DNA of 64,000 bases. Source: Haliclona indistincta (Eukaryota; Porifera; Demospongiae; Haplosclerida; Chalinidae). The notes beneath the pieces are model-generated. The model was not told the DNA's origin, made no database searches, and worked only from the letters and a program-made list of their open reading frames with translations. The DNA lies in contig OZ024785.1 in NCBI GenBank assembly GCA_964017065.1, positions 16,022,174-16,086,173 on the forward strand, written 5' to 3'. The translations under genes were made by a program, and so were the position numbers. Positions 1-9,199 of the stretch are shown one piece after another (position 1 is the stretch's first letter; each line of letters starts with the position of its first letter).

Positions 1-134
1 TCGAACTTTTCAACGGTGTGTCTCATGCAGGCTCTGCAGGACAAAGACATTATAGAAGTAAGGATACTGTACTTGAAAGGAAATTTTAATACCACCATAA
101 AAGCAAATAATATTTAACACACATTACATTTTAA

Positions 135-995
135 TTGCTTCACTTTGAAGTACTTTACAACATCTTTAATTTACACAGTATGGAATCAAATGAAGTTGTC
201 GAGTTTGGAACAAAAAGGGAGGAGACTTTGTCAAAAATGAGGGCCGAACTTCCTGAGTATGTAGTAAACTGTTTGATTGCTTCCGGTTTTGACAGCTACA
301 AGGCATTGGCGACACTGGACTTGAGTGACAAGCCAGGCAATTCGCTAGAAAAAATAAAGGTATACATTAGCAAAAAGTATCCAGATGATGACCGGTTTAA
401 ATGTGATGCATTTTCCGATATGGCAGAATTTCCACTTGGCCATATTAATTTGATCAAAGAGTTTGTTAAGGAGGCAAACAGGGTCCCTTTTAAAAGGCGC
501 TGTACCAGCTCAATTCCACCGAGCAAAAAGCGTGCTGCTGCCACAAGCACAGTCGATGCAAATCATCAAGAGCAACTGCCAATATTAGAGCTTGACAAAA
601 TTTCTGCTAATATAAGGCAGCAAATAGCAGCGTGGCAAAGACAGCAAAAAGATGAAAGGTTGAGGAATATGAAGGAGCATGATGACTTCGGAGTACATGT
701 CGAGCTTACTAAAGATGGCACTAATTGCAATACAAGTGTTGAGTGTAAAAAATGCCACACAAAACACACATTGGGAATGAGCATTAAGAATAAAGCCATA
801 ATTTCTAACTGGTCTAGGCACATTACCAAGTGCATAAATAAACAAACAACACACTCTGCCAGCACAATGCACTCCTACTTCACACCTAGATTGGTATCCC
901 AATTTCAGCTTGCATTGTATGCAGATCAAAAGTCAGATGAAAATGATCAGCATTTTCGGCTTTCCCCTCCCAATTCAGGGGAGGGGGAATATTAA
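135..995 (+). CDS. Upstream ORF of a transposon-like gene with a small Cys/His zinc-binding motif
   Basis: This 286-codon ORF (first good internal Met at 181) has no family I can name. Its first 100 residues are mixed charged and hydrophobic, followed by a basic stretch around residues 115-135. A C-x2-C ... H-x3-C pattern lies near residues 200-235 (VECKKCHTKH ... NWSRHITKC), which looks like a BED-type or other small DNA-binding zinc finger. It ends 33 bases before the next ORF. The frame of the next ORF is already open from 947, so the two frames overlap. The coding character of both sides suggests one gene split by a short intron or a one-base indel in the G-rich run at 979-988. I infer it is the DNA-binding N-terminus of the transposase candidate downstream. 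Confidence 0.6.
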   Translation: MLHFEVLYNIFNLHSMESNEVVEFGTKREETLSKMRAELPEYVVNCLIASGFDSYKALATLDLSDKPGNSLEKIKVYISKKYPDDDRFKCDAFSDMAEFPLGHINLIKEFVKEANRVPFKRRCTSSIPPSKKRAAATSTVDANHQEQLPILELDKISANIRQQIAAWQRQQKDERLRNMKEHDDFGVHVELTKDGTNCNTSVECKKCHTKHTLGMSIKNKAIISNWSRHITKCINKQTTHSASTMHSYFTPRLVSQFQLALYADQKSDENDQHFRLSPPNSGEGEY

Positions 996-1027
996 ATAAC
1001 ACTGACTCACCTTCGCTTGCTTCTTAT

Positions 1028-4000
1028 GTGACTAGCCCTCTCACCCGAATGAATGAAGCTGTTCCTAACTTTTACTTACCTGTGGATGAAGCTCTTCCTA
1101 ACTCATCTCCTGTGATGGTGTCGCCTACAGAAAACTCACTTTCACTTGTGAACTCTTCTCTCCCGCTTAGTCTGCATAGTGTGACGCAGACGACAGGTCA
1201 CACAAACACAAACTCACTTTCACTTGTGAACTCTTCTCTCCCGCTTAGTCTGCATAGTGTGACGCAGACGACAGGTCACACAAACACAAACTCACTTTCA
1301 CTTGTGAACTCTTCTCTCCCGCTTAGTCTGCATAGTGTGACGCAGACGACAGGTCACACAAACACATCACCTTCACTTGTGAACTCTTCTCTCCCGCTTA
1401 GTCTGCATAGTGTGACGCAGACGACAGGTCACACAAACACATCACCTTCACTTGTGAACTCTTCTCTCCCGCTTAGTCTGCATAGTGTGACGCAGACGAC
1501 AGGTCACACAAACACATCACCTTCACTTGTGAACTCTTCTCTCCCGCTTAGTCTGCATAGTGTGACGCAGACGACAGGTCACACAAACACATCACCTTCA
1601 CTTGTGAACTCTTCTCTCCCGCTTAGTCTGCATAGTGTGACGCAGACGACAGGTCACACAAACACATCACCTTCACTTGTGAACTCTTCTCTCCCGCTTA
1701 GTCTGCATAGTGTGACGCAGACGACAGGTCACACAAACACATCACCTTCACTTGTGAACTCTTCTCTCCCGCTTAGTCTGCATAGTGTGACGCAGACGAT
1801 TGGTCACACAAACACAAACTCACTTTCACTTGTGAACTCTTCTCTCCCGCTGACTATACCAGATGGTCAACGCTCGTCTCCTGTGATGGTGTCGCCTAAT
1901 TCAGGTCACACGGACTCAACTTCACTTGATCCACATGTAAACTCTCTTCCACCTGCACTTAGTCTGCAAACTAATTCACCAGTTGGTCAGTCCAAAGGAT
2001 CGGATTCTTATCAATCTAGTACTACTACCACCCACTCTTTAAAACCAGTACAAACTGACTGGTCACGCCAAACTAGACAACAAATAGCTCTTTTAAAGTG
2101 TGCAAGTGATCCCAAACAGACTGTGATTACTTCGTATTTCGACATGGCTGAAAAAATAGCTCACCTACTAGAGAGCAGTGAAGAAATGAGTAACATCCAA
2201 CACACTTCTTTTCATAAAGAGCAGGTCAATGAAGACTCGAATCTGTGTCCACTGCTTAAGAAACTTCTTCGTAATGCCACACTGAATGCTAGTAGACTTC
2301 CTAAACAGAGACGTCATGAGGAAGTACTAAAGAAGTTTGCAACATCTCTTCTTATATACTCGGGTCCACTGGCATATGAATTTGTACACAGAAATCTTCC
2401 AGAAGCACTGCCATCACTAAGAACAGTTCAGCGGACTATTTCTTCACAATTCCAATCATTTCATGAGGGTGTGTTTTGTTTCGATGAGCTGTTAAAACAT
2501 CTAGAGGCATATAAGGCACCATTAGTTGTCAGTATTGGTGAGGATGCAACAAGGCTTATATCGAGAGTACAGTACGACAGTGAAACTGACAAGGTTGTCG
2601 GATTTGTGTTACCTTGCAATGCGAAGGGGTTACCATTAACTGATTCTTTCATGGCAACGTCTTTCAAAGATATTGAAGACTATTTTGCTACAACAGGAAT
2701 TTCCAAGTACGCGTTTGTGTACATGGCACAAGCTATGTCTGACGGAGTCCCTGCATTTTGCCTTGCCTGCATAGGAAATAACAACCAGTTTACGGCAGAA
2801 CTTGTACTCAAGAGATGGCAATATTTGCACAGTGAATGCAAGAAACGTGGCATTACCATAATCAGTTTTGGTGCGGATGGCGACTCTAGAGAGATGAAAA
2901 GCATGCAAGTGTCCTCTCACATTCTTCCTAACTCCAATCTATCTCCACTTTCTTCACTTTCTCCTTCCAACCAACTACCAGTACTTCCTATTCCATCAGC
3001 ATGGAATTCTTGGTTTGCAGTGAGAAGGCCTACTACTATTTGCTATGTGCAAGACATCATCCACATAGCTGTAAAGCTGAAATCTAGACTTCTTCAGCCA
3101 TCCATTGTGCTGCCAATGGGAAGCTACTTGGCGGGAGTACATCACTTGAGGCTACTGCAGCAAAATTTTGCCAAAGACCAACATGGATTGCGTGAGAAGG
3201 ATATAAATCATAAGGATAAGCAAAATTATGATGCTGTTGTACGACTCACGAGTGACTCAGTAGCAACATTGCTGTCTAACATATCAGGTGCCAAAGGTAC
3301 TAGAATGTATTTGGATGTGATCCGTTGTGTAGTTGACAGCTTTTTAGATAAGAGCCTGGATGCGCTATCACGAGTCGAACTAGCCTGGACTGCTATTTTC
3401 TTCATGCGCTACTGGCGTAATTGGTTGCTTTTAAACCCACAATATAATTTGCAAAGCAATTTTATAACGAACAATGCATATATGTGCATTGAATTAAATG
3501 GCCATGCCTTAATTACTGCTATTATGACTCTGCGTCAGTTGGCTCCAGAGAGTACCTGCTTTATGCCCTGGTTGCTTGGTTCTCAAAGCTGTGAGAAGAT
3601 CTTTAGGGCTGCACGTAGCATGACATCAACATTTTCTACTATTATAAATTTTGATATGCTAGGGTTAGTTAGAAGGCTGCATAGACTGCACATCCAAATG
3701 TGCTTAGAATCAGAAACTGAAAGCACTAGCATAGTCTACCCTCGCAGTCAAGCTCACAAAGCCAAGGATGGAAAGCTGAAGCCAAATGTACGTTGTGTCG
3801 GCTCTGTTACCACTGATTCTATAAGAGATGCTGTAAAAAGGGGACAAGAGAAAGCAAAAAAAATGATCGAAGACCTAGGAATGGATGACTTGCTGATAAA
3901 AAACAAATGCTGGAAAAATCCACCACTTCCAGCAGTAGTTCCACGCACCAGTAAAAGTGAAGATTATGAGAATGGTGATGAGGAGGATGAGGAGGATGAT

Positions 4001-5761
4001 TATGATGAGGAAGATCTGCCAGACAAAGCTCATATTAGCGATGTTATGCAAGTTATTATGTCTGAGGCAAACTCAACACTAGATGGAAGTGAAATTGCTG
4101 CAAGCATTTCTGAACTCGATAATGCTCAACTCATCGACAAACAGCTGTCTGATCAGCTTACCAACCTGCACAGACAATCTTTCAAGAGACTCCCAGGTGC
4201 AATGCCAATATTTGAGACTAGTTCTAAATCTACTACCACGCCAAAGAAGCAAAAGCACAAGCATTGTCCATTTGTAGAAGTTATGCACAATGGAAAAGTA
4301 ATGTACATCAATAAAACAACTGCTGTGTGGCTGTTGCAGGAAGGTGAGCGAGTGTCATCTGACCGTTTATTCAGGGTTAGAAATAAACAGCCATACAGCA
4401 CTACTAACACCAACTTATTACCAGCAACATCACATAACACACCGACTACCTGTGAATCCATTCAGATAGGTGATATCGCCATCTTCACCATTTCTACCGA
4501 GTCTTGGAGAATGGGCAGAGTAGTCAGCTTTTCTTTCTATAAAGAAAAAAAGAAAGGTACCAGAATGTACAAATCGAGTATTGTTAAGTTTAGTGATAAG
4601 GCTATGAACTTAGGTGTGCTTTGCTCATGGTTCACTAATTCTTCGGACACAAATGCATTCACATTAGACCTGAATGAACAAGTCCATACTTTTATCCCTA
4701 TATCCTCTTATATATGTACTGTTTCGTTCGATTGCTTTGAAACAATTGATGGAGCTCATCCAACTGGTATTGCCAGAAATGACCCTGAGAAAGTTAGCCT
4801 CTTAACTGCTCAAAATCTGAGTCTTAGTCAACAGTCATTGTTAATCATCAAGAATCTCCATGCTAGTCACACAAAGTCATGTCAATCACCTAATTCCTCT
4901 TCACAAAAAGTGATTGCAACAAACAAGCAATGCTCTTCAACATCAGCAAAATCAAACTATTGGGTGAAGTGTGGTACTATTACTTTGAAAAAACAAGATC
5001 TTCAGTTGATCAAAAACGACAAAGAACTGACAGATCAGCATGTAAATGCATTCCAAAATGTAGTGAAGTCTAACTTTCCACTAATTGGAGGTCTTCAACA
5101 CACACTATTGCAGTATAAATCACCTGTACAATTGCAAGATGGCAACGGTTTGCAGATTCTGCATATTGATGATCATCATTGGGCGACTCTGCAGATATGT
5201 AACCATAACACTCTTCTATACTATGACTCATCATTTTCTTCTTGCTCTCGTGCCACAATGACAGTAATATCACAGCTTGTCAGGAGTAGCGATAAGGATA
5301 TAAAGATTCAAGTGATGAACATAGGGAAACAAGCTGGAGTCACTGATTGCGCACTCTTTGCCATGGCCACAATGGCTTGCTTAGCACTAGACATGGATCC
5401 GCTTACAGTTACTTTTGACCAGGAGCTATTGAGACCTCATTTAATATCAATACTTGAATCAAAGAAGGTAGTTCCCTTTCCAGTACGCAAAAACCGAAGA
5501 ATAGCTACAAGAATTGTCAAACTTGAAGAATGCCTCATTTATTGCTGCTGTAGACAGCCGATGTATGGGCCTGAAGAGATTGCAAAAAGAGACAAACGTG
5601 ATGACCGAGAAGTGATTGCAGAAAGAGACAAATGTGACAAAAACAAAGAAATGATTGGATGTGATAATTGCGACGAGTGGTTTCACGAAGAATGTATCTC
5701 AGAAAATATCAGTGAAATAAAGAAGAAGAAAAAATGGTTCTGCCATAACTGTATGAGCTAA
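1028..5761 (+). CDS. Transposase-like protein with Ulp1-type cysteine protease and PHD finger
   Basis: The ORF has 1577 codons and no introns; the listed start is a GTG and the frame is open upstream to 947. Residues 36-275 are a near-perfect tandem repeat. Residues about 350-900 look like an RNase-H-fold transposase: candidate acidic residues are D506 (GEDATR), D617/D619 (GADGDSRE), D676 with H679 (QDIIHIAVKLK) and E856 in CEKIFRAARS, the last resembling the ExxFR end motif of hAT/KDZ-like enzymes. A long acidic segment follows near 975-1000. Residues about 1340-1480 are a C48/Ulp1-type protease with H1384-W, D1400 and C1441 (GVTDCALF). The C-terminus (about 1508-1576) is a PHD finger. Ulp1 plus zinc fingers is known from large eukaryotic DNA transposons, but I cannot assign the superfamily. 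The body is intact, so it may be a recent element or a domesticated gene. Confidence 0.7.
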   Translation: MTSPLTRMNEAVPNFYLPVDEALPNSSPVMVSPTENSLSLVNSSLPLSLHSVTQTTGHTNTNSLSLVNSSLPLSLHSVTQTTGHTNTNSLSLVNSSLPLSLHSVTQTTGHTNTSPSLVNSSLPLSLHSVTQTTGHTNTSPSLVNSSLPLSLHSVTQTTGHTNTSPSLVNSSLPLSLHSVTQTTGHTNTSPSLVNSSLPLSLHSVTQTTGHTNTSPSLVNSSLPLSLHSVTQTTGHTNTSPSLVNSSLPLSLHSVTQTIGHTNTNSLSLVNSSLPLTIPDGQRSSPVMVSPNSGHTDSTSLDPHVNSLPPALSLQTNSPVGQSKGSDSYQSSTTTTHSLKPVQTDWSRQTRQQIALLKCASDPKQTVITSYFDMAEKIAHLLESSEEMSNIQHTSFHKEQVNEDSNLCPLLKKLLRNATLNASRLPKQRRHEEVLKKFATSLLIYSGPLAYEFVHRNLPEALPSLRTVQRTISSQFQSFHEGVFCFDELLKHLEAYKAPLVVSIGEDATRLISRVQYDSETDKVVGFVLPCNAKGLPLTDSFMATSFKDIEDYFATTGISKYAFVYMAQAMSDGVPAFCLACIGNNNQFTAELVLKRWQYLHSECKKRGITIISFGADGDSREMKSMQVSSHILPNSNLSPLSSLSPSNQLPVLPIPSAWNSWFAVRRPTTICYVQDIIHIAVKLKSRLLQPSIVLPMGSYLAGVHHLRLLQQNFAKDQHGLREKDINHKDKQNYDAVVRLTSDSVATLLSNISGAKGTRMYLDVIRCVVDSFLDKSLDALSRVELAWTAIFFMRYWRNWLLLNPQYNLQSNFITNNAYMCIELNGHALITAIMTLRQLAPESTCFMPWLLGSQSCEKIFRAARSMTSTFSTIINFDMLGLVRRLHRLHIQMCLESETESTSIVYPRSQAHKAKDGKLKPNVRCVGSVTTDSIRDAVKRGQEKAKKMIEDLGMDDLLIKNKCWKNPPLPAVVPRTSKSEDYENGDEEDEEDDYDEEDLPDKAHISDVMQVIMSEANSTLDGSEIAASISELDNAQLIDKQLSDQLTNLHRQSFKRLPGAMPIFETSSKSTTTPKKQKHKHCPFVEVMHNGKVMYINKTTAVWLLQEGERVSSDRLFRVRNKQPYSTTNTNLLPATSHNTPTTCESIQIGDIAIFTISTESWRMGRVVSFSFYKEKKKGTRMYKSSIVKFSDKAMNLGVLCSWFTNSSDTNAFTLDLNEQVHTFIPISSYICTVSFDCFETIDGAHPTGIARNDPEKVSLLTAQNLSLSQQSLLIIKNLHASHTKSCQSPNSSSQKVIATNKQCSSTSAKSNYWVKCGTITLKKQDLQLIKNDKELTDQHVNAFQNVVKSNFPLIGGLQHTLLQYKSPVQLQDGNGLQILHIDDHHWATLQICNHNTLLYYDSSFSSCSRATMTVISQLVRSSDKDIKIQVMNIGKQAGVTDCALFAMATMACLALDMDPLTVTFDQELLRPHLISILESKKVVPFPVRKNRRIATRIVKLEECLIYCCCRQPMYGPEEIAKRDKRDDREVIAERDKCDKNKEMIGCDNCDEWFHEECISENISEIKKKKKWFCHNCMS
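1133..1852 (+). repeat. In-frame coding minisatellite, 25/26-codon unit
   Basis: Nine full units plus one partial unit of 75 or 78 bp lie head to tail inside the transposase-like ORF. Each encodes a Ser/Leu/Thr-rich block containing SLVNSSLPLSLHSV. The first three units begin NSLSL (26 codons); the next six begin SPSL (25 codons). The units are essentially identical at the nucleotide level except for one ACA to ATT change in the ninth, which implies very recent expansion or homogenisation. All lengths are multiples of three, so the frame is kept. Confidence 0.97.
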
Positions 5762-6290
5762 TGACAAAATAATATAATTATCATACTGATCCCTATACAC
5801 ACTGTATGCTACATACTTTATCATAACTGTTGCAATTACTACTTATATCATGTCTTATCACTTAGTACTATACTGTTCGCATTCGCATAGAGCGTCGACG
5901 AGACGCATACATTGTCTATTAGTACCCCTAGGTCTGGGCGTTGCACTGATTATAGTTGGCAAAGATAGACTTTGTATATTAGGTAGCTTACTTAAATCAT
6001 CATGTCAGAAAACCCAGAAATCACATGGAGAACTCATGGAAATCTGTTGAAATCCCTGGAAATAGCAGAAATCACATGGAAATAAGGTACTCAACAGCCT
6101 AGTCAGAGTCTGCACGAGTGCTATTTAAAGTAATGAATGAGCTATTTTGATTAGCAAGATTATAAATAATTGGCTTACCAAATAATATTGCTACATGGGC
6201 AGGGACTCGGTGTACACAGAAAAATTCGAGGCTGGGAACCTCTTAGCATGGTAGAGAGCAGTGAGTCAGCAGTCTACAGCATAGAATCAC
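5762..6290. other. Non-coding flank after the transposon-like gene
   Basis: This AT-rich stretch shows no convincing ORF or splice-supported exon. A short degenerate repeat of 'aatcacatggaaat' type occurs near 6020-6085. The 3' terminus of the upstream element may lie here, but I see no matching terminal repeat within the window. Confidence 0.5.
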
Positions 6291-6299
6291 TCAGACAAC

Positions 6300-6462
6300 G
6301 TGTAGATTCAGAGAGAATCACGTGCAGAATCTGAGAATCGCGTACGGAATCAGGAATCACGTGCGGAATCAAGATTCAAGTGCAGAATCATGAAATCACG
6401 TGCGGAATCATAGAATCACGCGAGGAATCATGGAATCACGTGATTCCAGAATCTCGTACACA
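6300..6462. repeat. Degenerate minisatellite with CACGTG cores
   Basis: A motif of about 17-20 bp (GAATCACGTGCGGAATCA and variants) recurs about eight times between 6305 and 6460. Several copies hold a perfect CACGTG E-box palindrome. It lies just past the 3' end of the HEMK2 gene and next to a transposon-type terminus at 6471-6487. Confidence 0.75.
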
Positions 6463-6470
6463 AATCCAGC

Positions 6471-6487
6471 CCGTGTCGGACCCCTCG
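6471..6487 (-). repeat. Solo transposon terminus matching the 11.9-13.0 kb element
   Basis: CCGTGTCGGACCCCTCG is the reverse complement of the terminal repeat of the palindromic element at 11887-12995. Only one end is clear here; a degenerate partner may lie near 6197-6215 (gggcagggactcggtg). Confidence 0.5.
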
Positions 6488-6520
6488 CTTTTAACCAAAT
6501 AAAAAGTAATTTTCATAATG

Positions 6521-7867
6521 CTAGCTGGTCTGAGTTGTCTGCTGTGATCTGATTGGTTGTCTTGAGAATCTAAACACGTGGAGTAGCTCATTGCCGGCTC
6601 TTCTGGTCAGTAGTTGCTCACCCATGAGACCCTGAGCTGCTAGGAGACTGCACACATCAGCTGCATAATATAACACACATCATGGTATGATACACACTGA
6701 CATGATAATTTAATAAAACATGATACACACAACACATGAGGCTTCTATACACTGTTCTTCAATATACATGCTGTTGTATAGCGCCAACACCGGCCAACAC
6801 ACATGATAGCTTCCTGTGTAGAATTGTCACAAACATGGACCTAACATTGATACAATGGATCGAGGTGTAGTTGAGGTTACAGGGTTTGCAGGTTGCTTGA
6901 CCAAACAATTTCCTGTTAGCGCATGCCCATAGCGTGTTTATGTATACTATTATTGTACAGATAACTTACTGTCCAGCAAAAAGTATTTGGTCAAGCAACC
7001 GGCAAAACCCTGTACTGCTCATCAAGGCAGTGAGCATGTGTTAGTGTGCAATAAGAAGAAGTTATGTCACTGTTAAAATATGCAGGTTAGAGGTTAACTA
7101 TTACTAAACTTCCTGATCTCAAGCACAGGTCAGAGATACCATTAACAGTGACATTCATTAGATCAATACAGCATCACACAATGACCTATTATCACACACA
7201 TCTCACTAACATGGCTTGTTCTCTTTGATCAGCACAATATAGAATAGTCCAGTATCAGAGAGCAGTGACCCCACCTTAGGGAGGAGCCTATCAATAATCT
7301 GCAGCAGTATGACATGACGTACAACACACGGACGCACACACGTACCTCACGACCATCTTGTCCTCCAGCCCATGATTGACTGATAGCATCACCTGATATT
7401 ACCTGCATAATGTAGCATACTTCACTCATACAGTACTGAAACATTTGCACATTTCACACCCCCAGGTAGTATAACAGCTAAGCACTTTCAAACTATTTTG
7501 AAATTTGCTGTACTGCATCATCATCTCTCAGTATACAACCGTTGTCATTAGTCATTAGTTGAACTCATGAAAAGATTCCTGATTGCTGATTACTTAAGGC
7601 AATGAAATAACTTACTATGAGATGATTTAAACCATTTACAATAACACTACCATTCATTAAGAGTAACAGAGGTTAGATACACTTGGTATTACCAGTAGCT
7701 GTGTGGAGTGGGTGTGGTCACCTCTTCAACTGGACAAGGAACATAGGGTGGGTTGAAGATGAGGACATCAACTGATGAATGGAGTCGATTGGAGAGGGAG
7801 AGAATCTAGAGAGAGAGAGAGGGAGGATGGGGAGAGGGGGGAGAGAAGGGAGAGAGGGGGAGAGAGG

Positions 7868-7917
<50 letters not shown>

Positions 7918-7934
7918 GAGAGAGGGAGAGAGGG

Positions 7935-7965
<31 letters not shown>

Positions 7966-9128
7966 GAGGGGGAGGGAGAGAGAGCAGACAAAACACAACC
8001 ATTATCATCTGTTAGCAAAAGACTACGACATTATGGATCTGTGTACATACATGTAATTATACAGAGTATGTGTACTTTCAATACCACTCAATAAACAGTG
8101 TTCACATTCCCATCAATAATGGGCTACACAACTATGGCAGAGCTTTGAATACCCAAAATAAAAATTAAGAGACTTCATCAACTTGCAATGCTGAAGTGTA
8201 ATGTCACTAATGTGTTCAGTCACTCATTCACACGATGGAGGATAGTCAGAGACTGATCAACACATTAGTGCATGAAGGTGACACTCCATCATGGCAAGTA
8301 GCCTGGAGCTCTCTGTGCATGTCTCACCATATCATCAGTAACAGCATCATACAGTGACACTCCATTCCTCTCTAGTGTGCTGGTTGTACACACACAAGCC
8401 CTTGAGTTGATATCAGTAGCTCTATAAGATGGTAATACATAATGAGTGAATGAGTGTGTTGATTATACAGCACATCAGTGTGTACCAAACTGAGCCACAC
8501 TATATACACACAACACCTACACACAATAGCACTAGTCAAGTGATGGATAGGATATCACAACATGCACTAGCTGTGTTTAGGGCCAAATCAGTTCCACATA
8601 CAATACATACTGGTGAGGTGTCAACAAGCATCACTATATCACATCAGTATTAAATAGTTCAGCCGTAGCTACCCCAAAAATTCTGTCTGTTTCGCCCGTA
8701 GTTATTGTTAGTTGCGCATAATATGAGCATTGTGGGTTAATATTTCACGTAATAAATTTTAATTGCTAGGACAGATATTCCCACTGTTGATAATTAATTT
8801 CCAGATCTACAAAATTATGTTGCTCTAAATGAATCACAGCTCAGATAATCTTACAGCGAGAAGGTACGGTCCTGGAGCAGCAGTTTAGCCAGGCCAGTGA
8901 GTATCACTCCACTACCGCTACCGACCTCAACACAGATGAGAGGGCTGCATGAGAGATGATGGATCACGTGAGACAACAATATCGAGGCTAAACACACTTC
9001 AGGTCTTTCAGCCTCTCTGCATCTTGCTCCAGTGTATCTAAGAGAAGGAACGAGTCTTCAGCCGGCTCGTACACGTGTTGGTAGTCATCTCCAGTAAGAT
9101 GAGAGAGATCGGGAGTGGGCAGTACCAT
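6521..9128 (-). CDS. N6AMT1: N6AMT1/HEMK2 methyltransferase (eRF1 glutamine methyltransferase catalytic subunit)
   Basis: Seven exons are read on the minus strand: 8998-9128, 8855-8944, 8328-8421, 7722-7805, 7346-7402, 7207-7298 and 6521-6647. They total 675 nt (224 aa, close to the usual 214) and all phases agree. Visible motifs are [12 protein letters not shown] near the N-terminus, the SAM-binding loop EVGSGSG (residues 50-56), TDIN in exon 3, the catalytic NPPY (residues 123-126), and WAGGQDGRE, which is typical of HEMK2. The family methylates the GGQ glutamine of release factor eRF1 together with TRMT112, and also histone H4K12. The start codon follows directly from the conserved N-terminus and lies 71 bp from the divergent PDCD2L start. 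The intron 3 acceptor is preceded by a 180-bp CT tract, and the intron carries a MITE. The ORFs inside the GA tract are spurious. Confidence 0.93.
7806..7985. repeat. (GA)n/(CT)n tract at a splice acceptor
   Basis: A purine tract on the plus strand reads as pyrimidine in HEMK2 sense. It touches the exon 4 acceptor at 7806, so it serves as a greatly enlarged polypyrimidine tract. Confidence 0.9.
8192..8305. mobile_element. MITE family A copy (HEMK2 intron 3)
   Basis: Imperfect palindrome with the core CACTAATGTGTTCAGTC ... CACATTAGTGCATGAAGGTG, bounded by TTGCAATGCTGAAGTG and its inverse. The same family occurs at about 10735, 20733 and 62276. Confidence 0.75.
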
Positions 9129-9199
9129 TACTGCATGACCACGTGGTGCAGCAAGCCACGCCCTTCACTGGTTGCCGCCCACGTGGTTCACACCTTGCG
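9129..9199. promoter_or_regulatory. 71-bp bidirectional promoter, HEMK2/PDCD2L
   Basis: Only 71 bp separate the two divergent start codons. The stretch holds two perfect CACGTG E-boxes (9140-9145, within the palindrome ACCACGTGGT, and 9180-9185) and a GC-type box CCACGCCC (9156-9163). Both transcripts must start within or just beside it. No TATA box is seen. Confidence 0.75.

Noticed and set aside
1133..1852. Possible CRISPR-like array
   Set aside because: Units are contiguous with no unique spacers and keep an open reading frame; a coding minisatellite.
7718..8056. ORFs of up to 96 codons on both strands made of Ser-Leu or Arg-Glu repeats
   Set aside because: They translate a (GA)n/(CT)n microsatellite in a HEMK2 intron. 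The same artefact appears at 20278-20508, 22166-22399, 22837-23168, 46872-47292 and 61634-61863.
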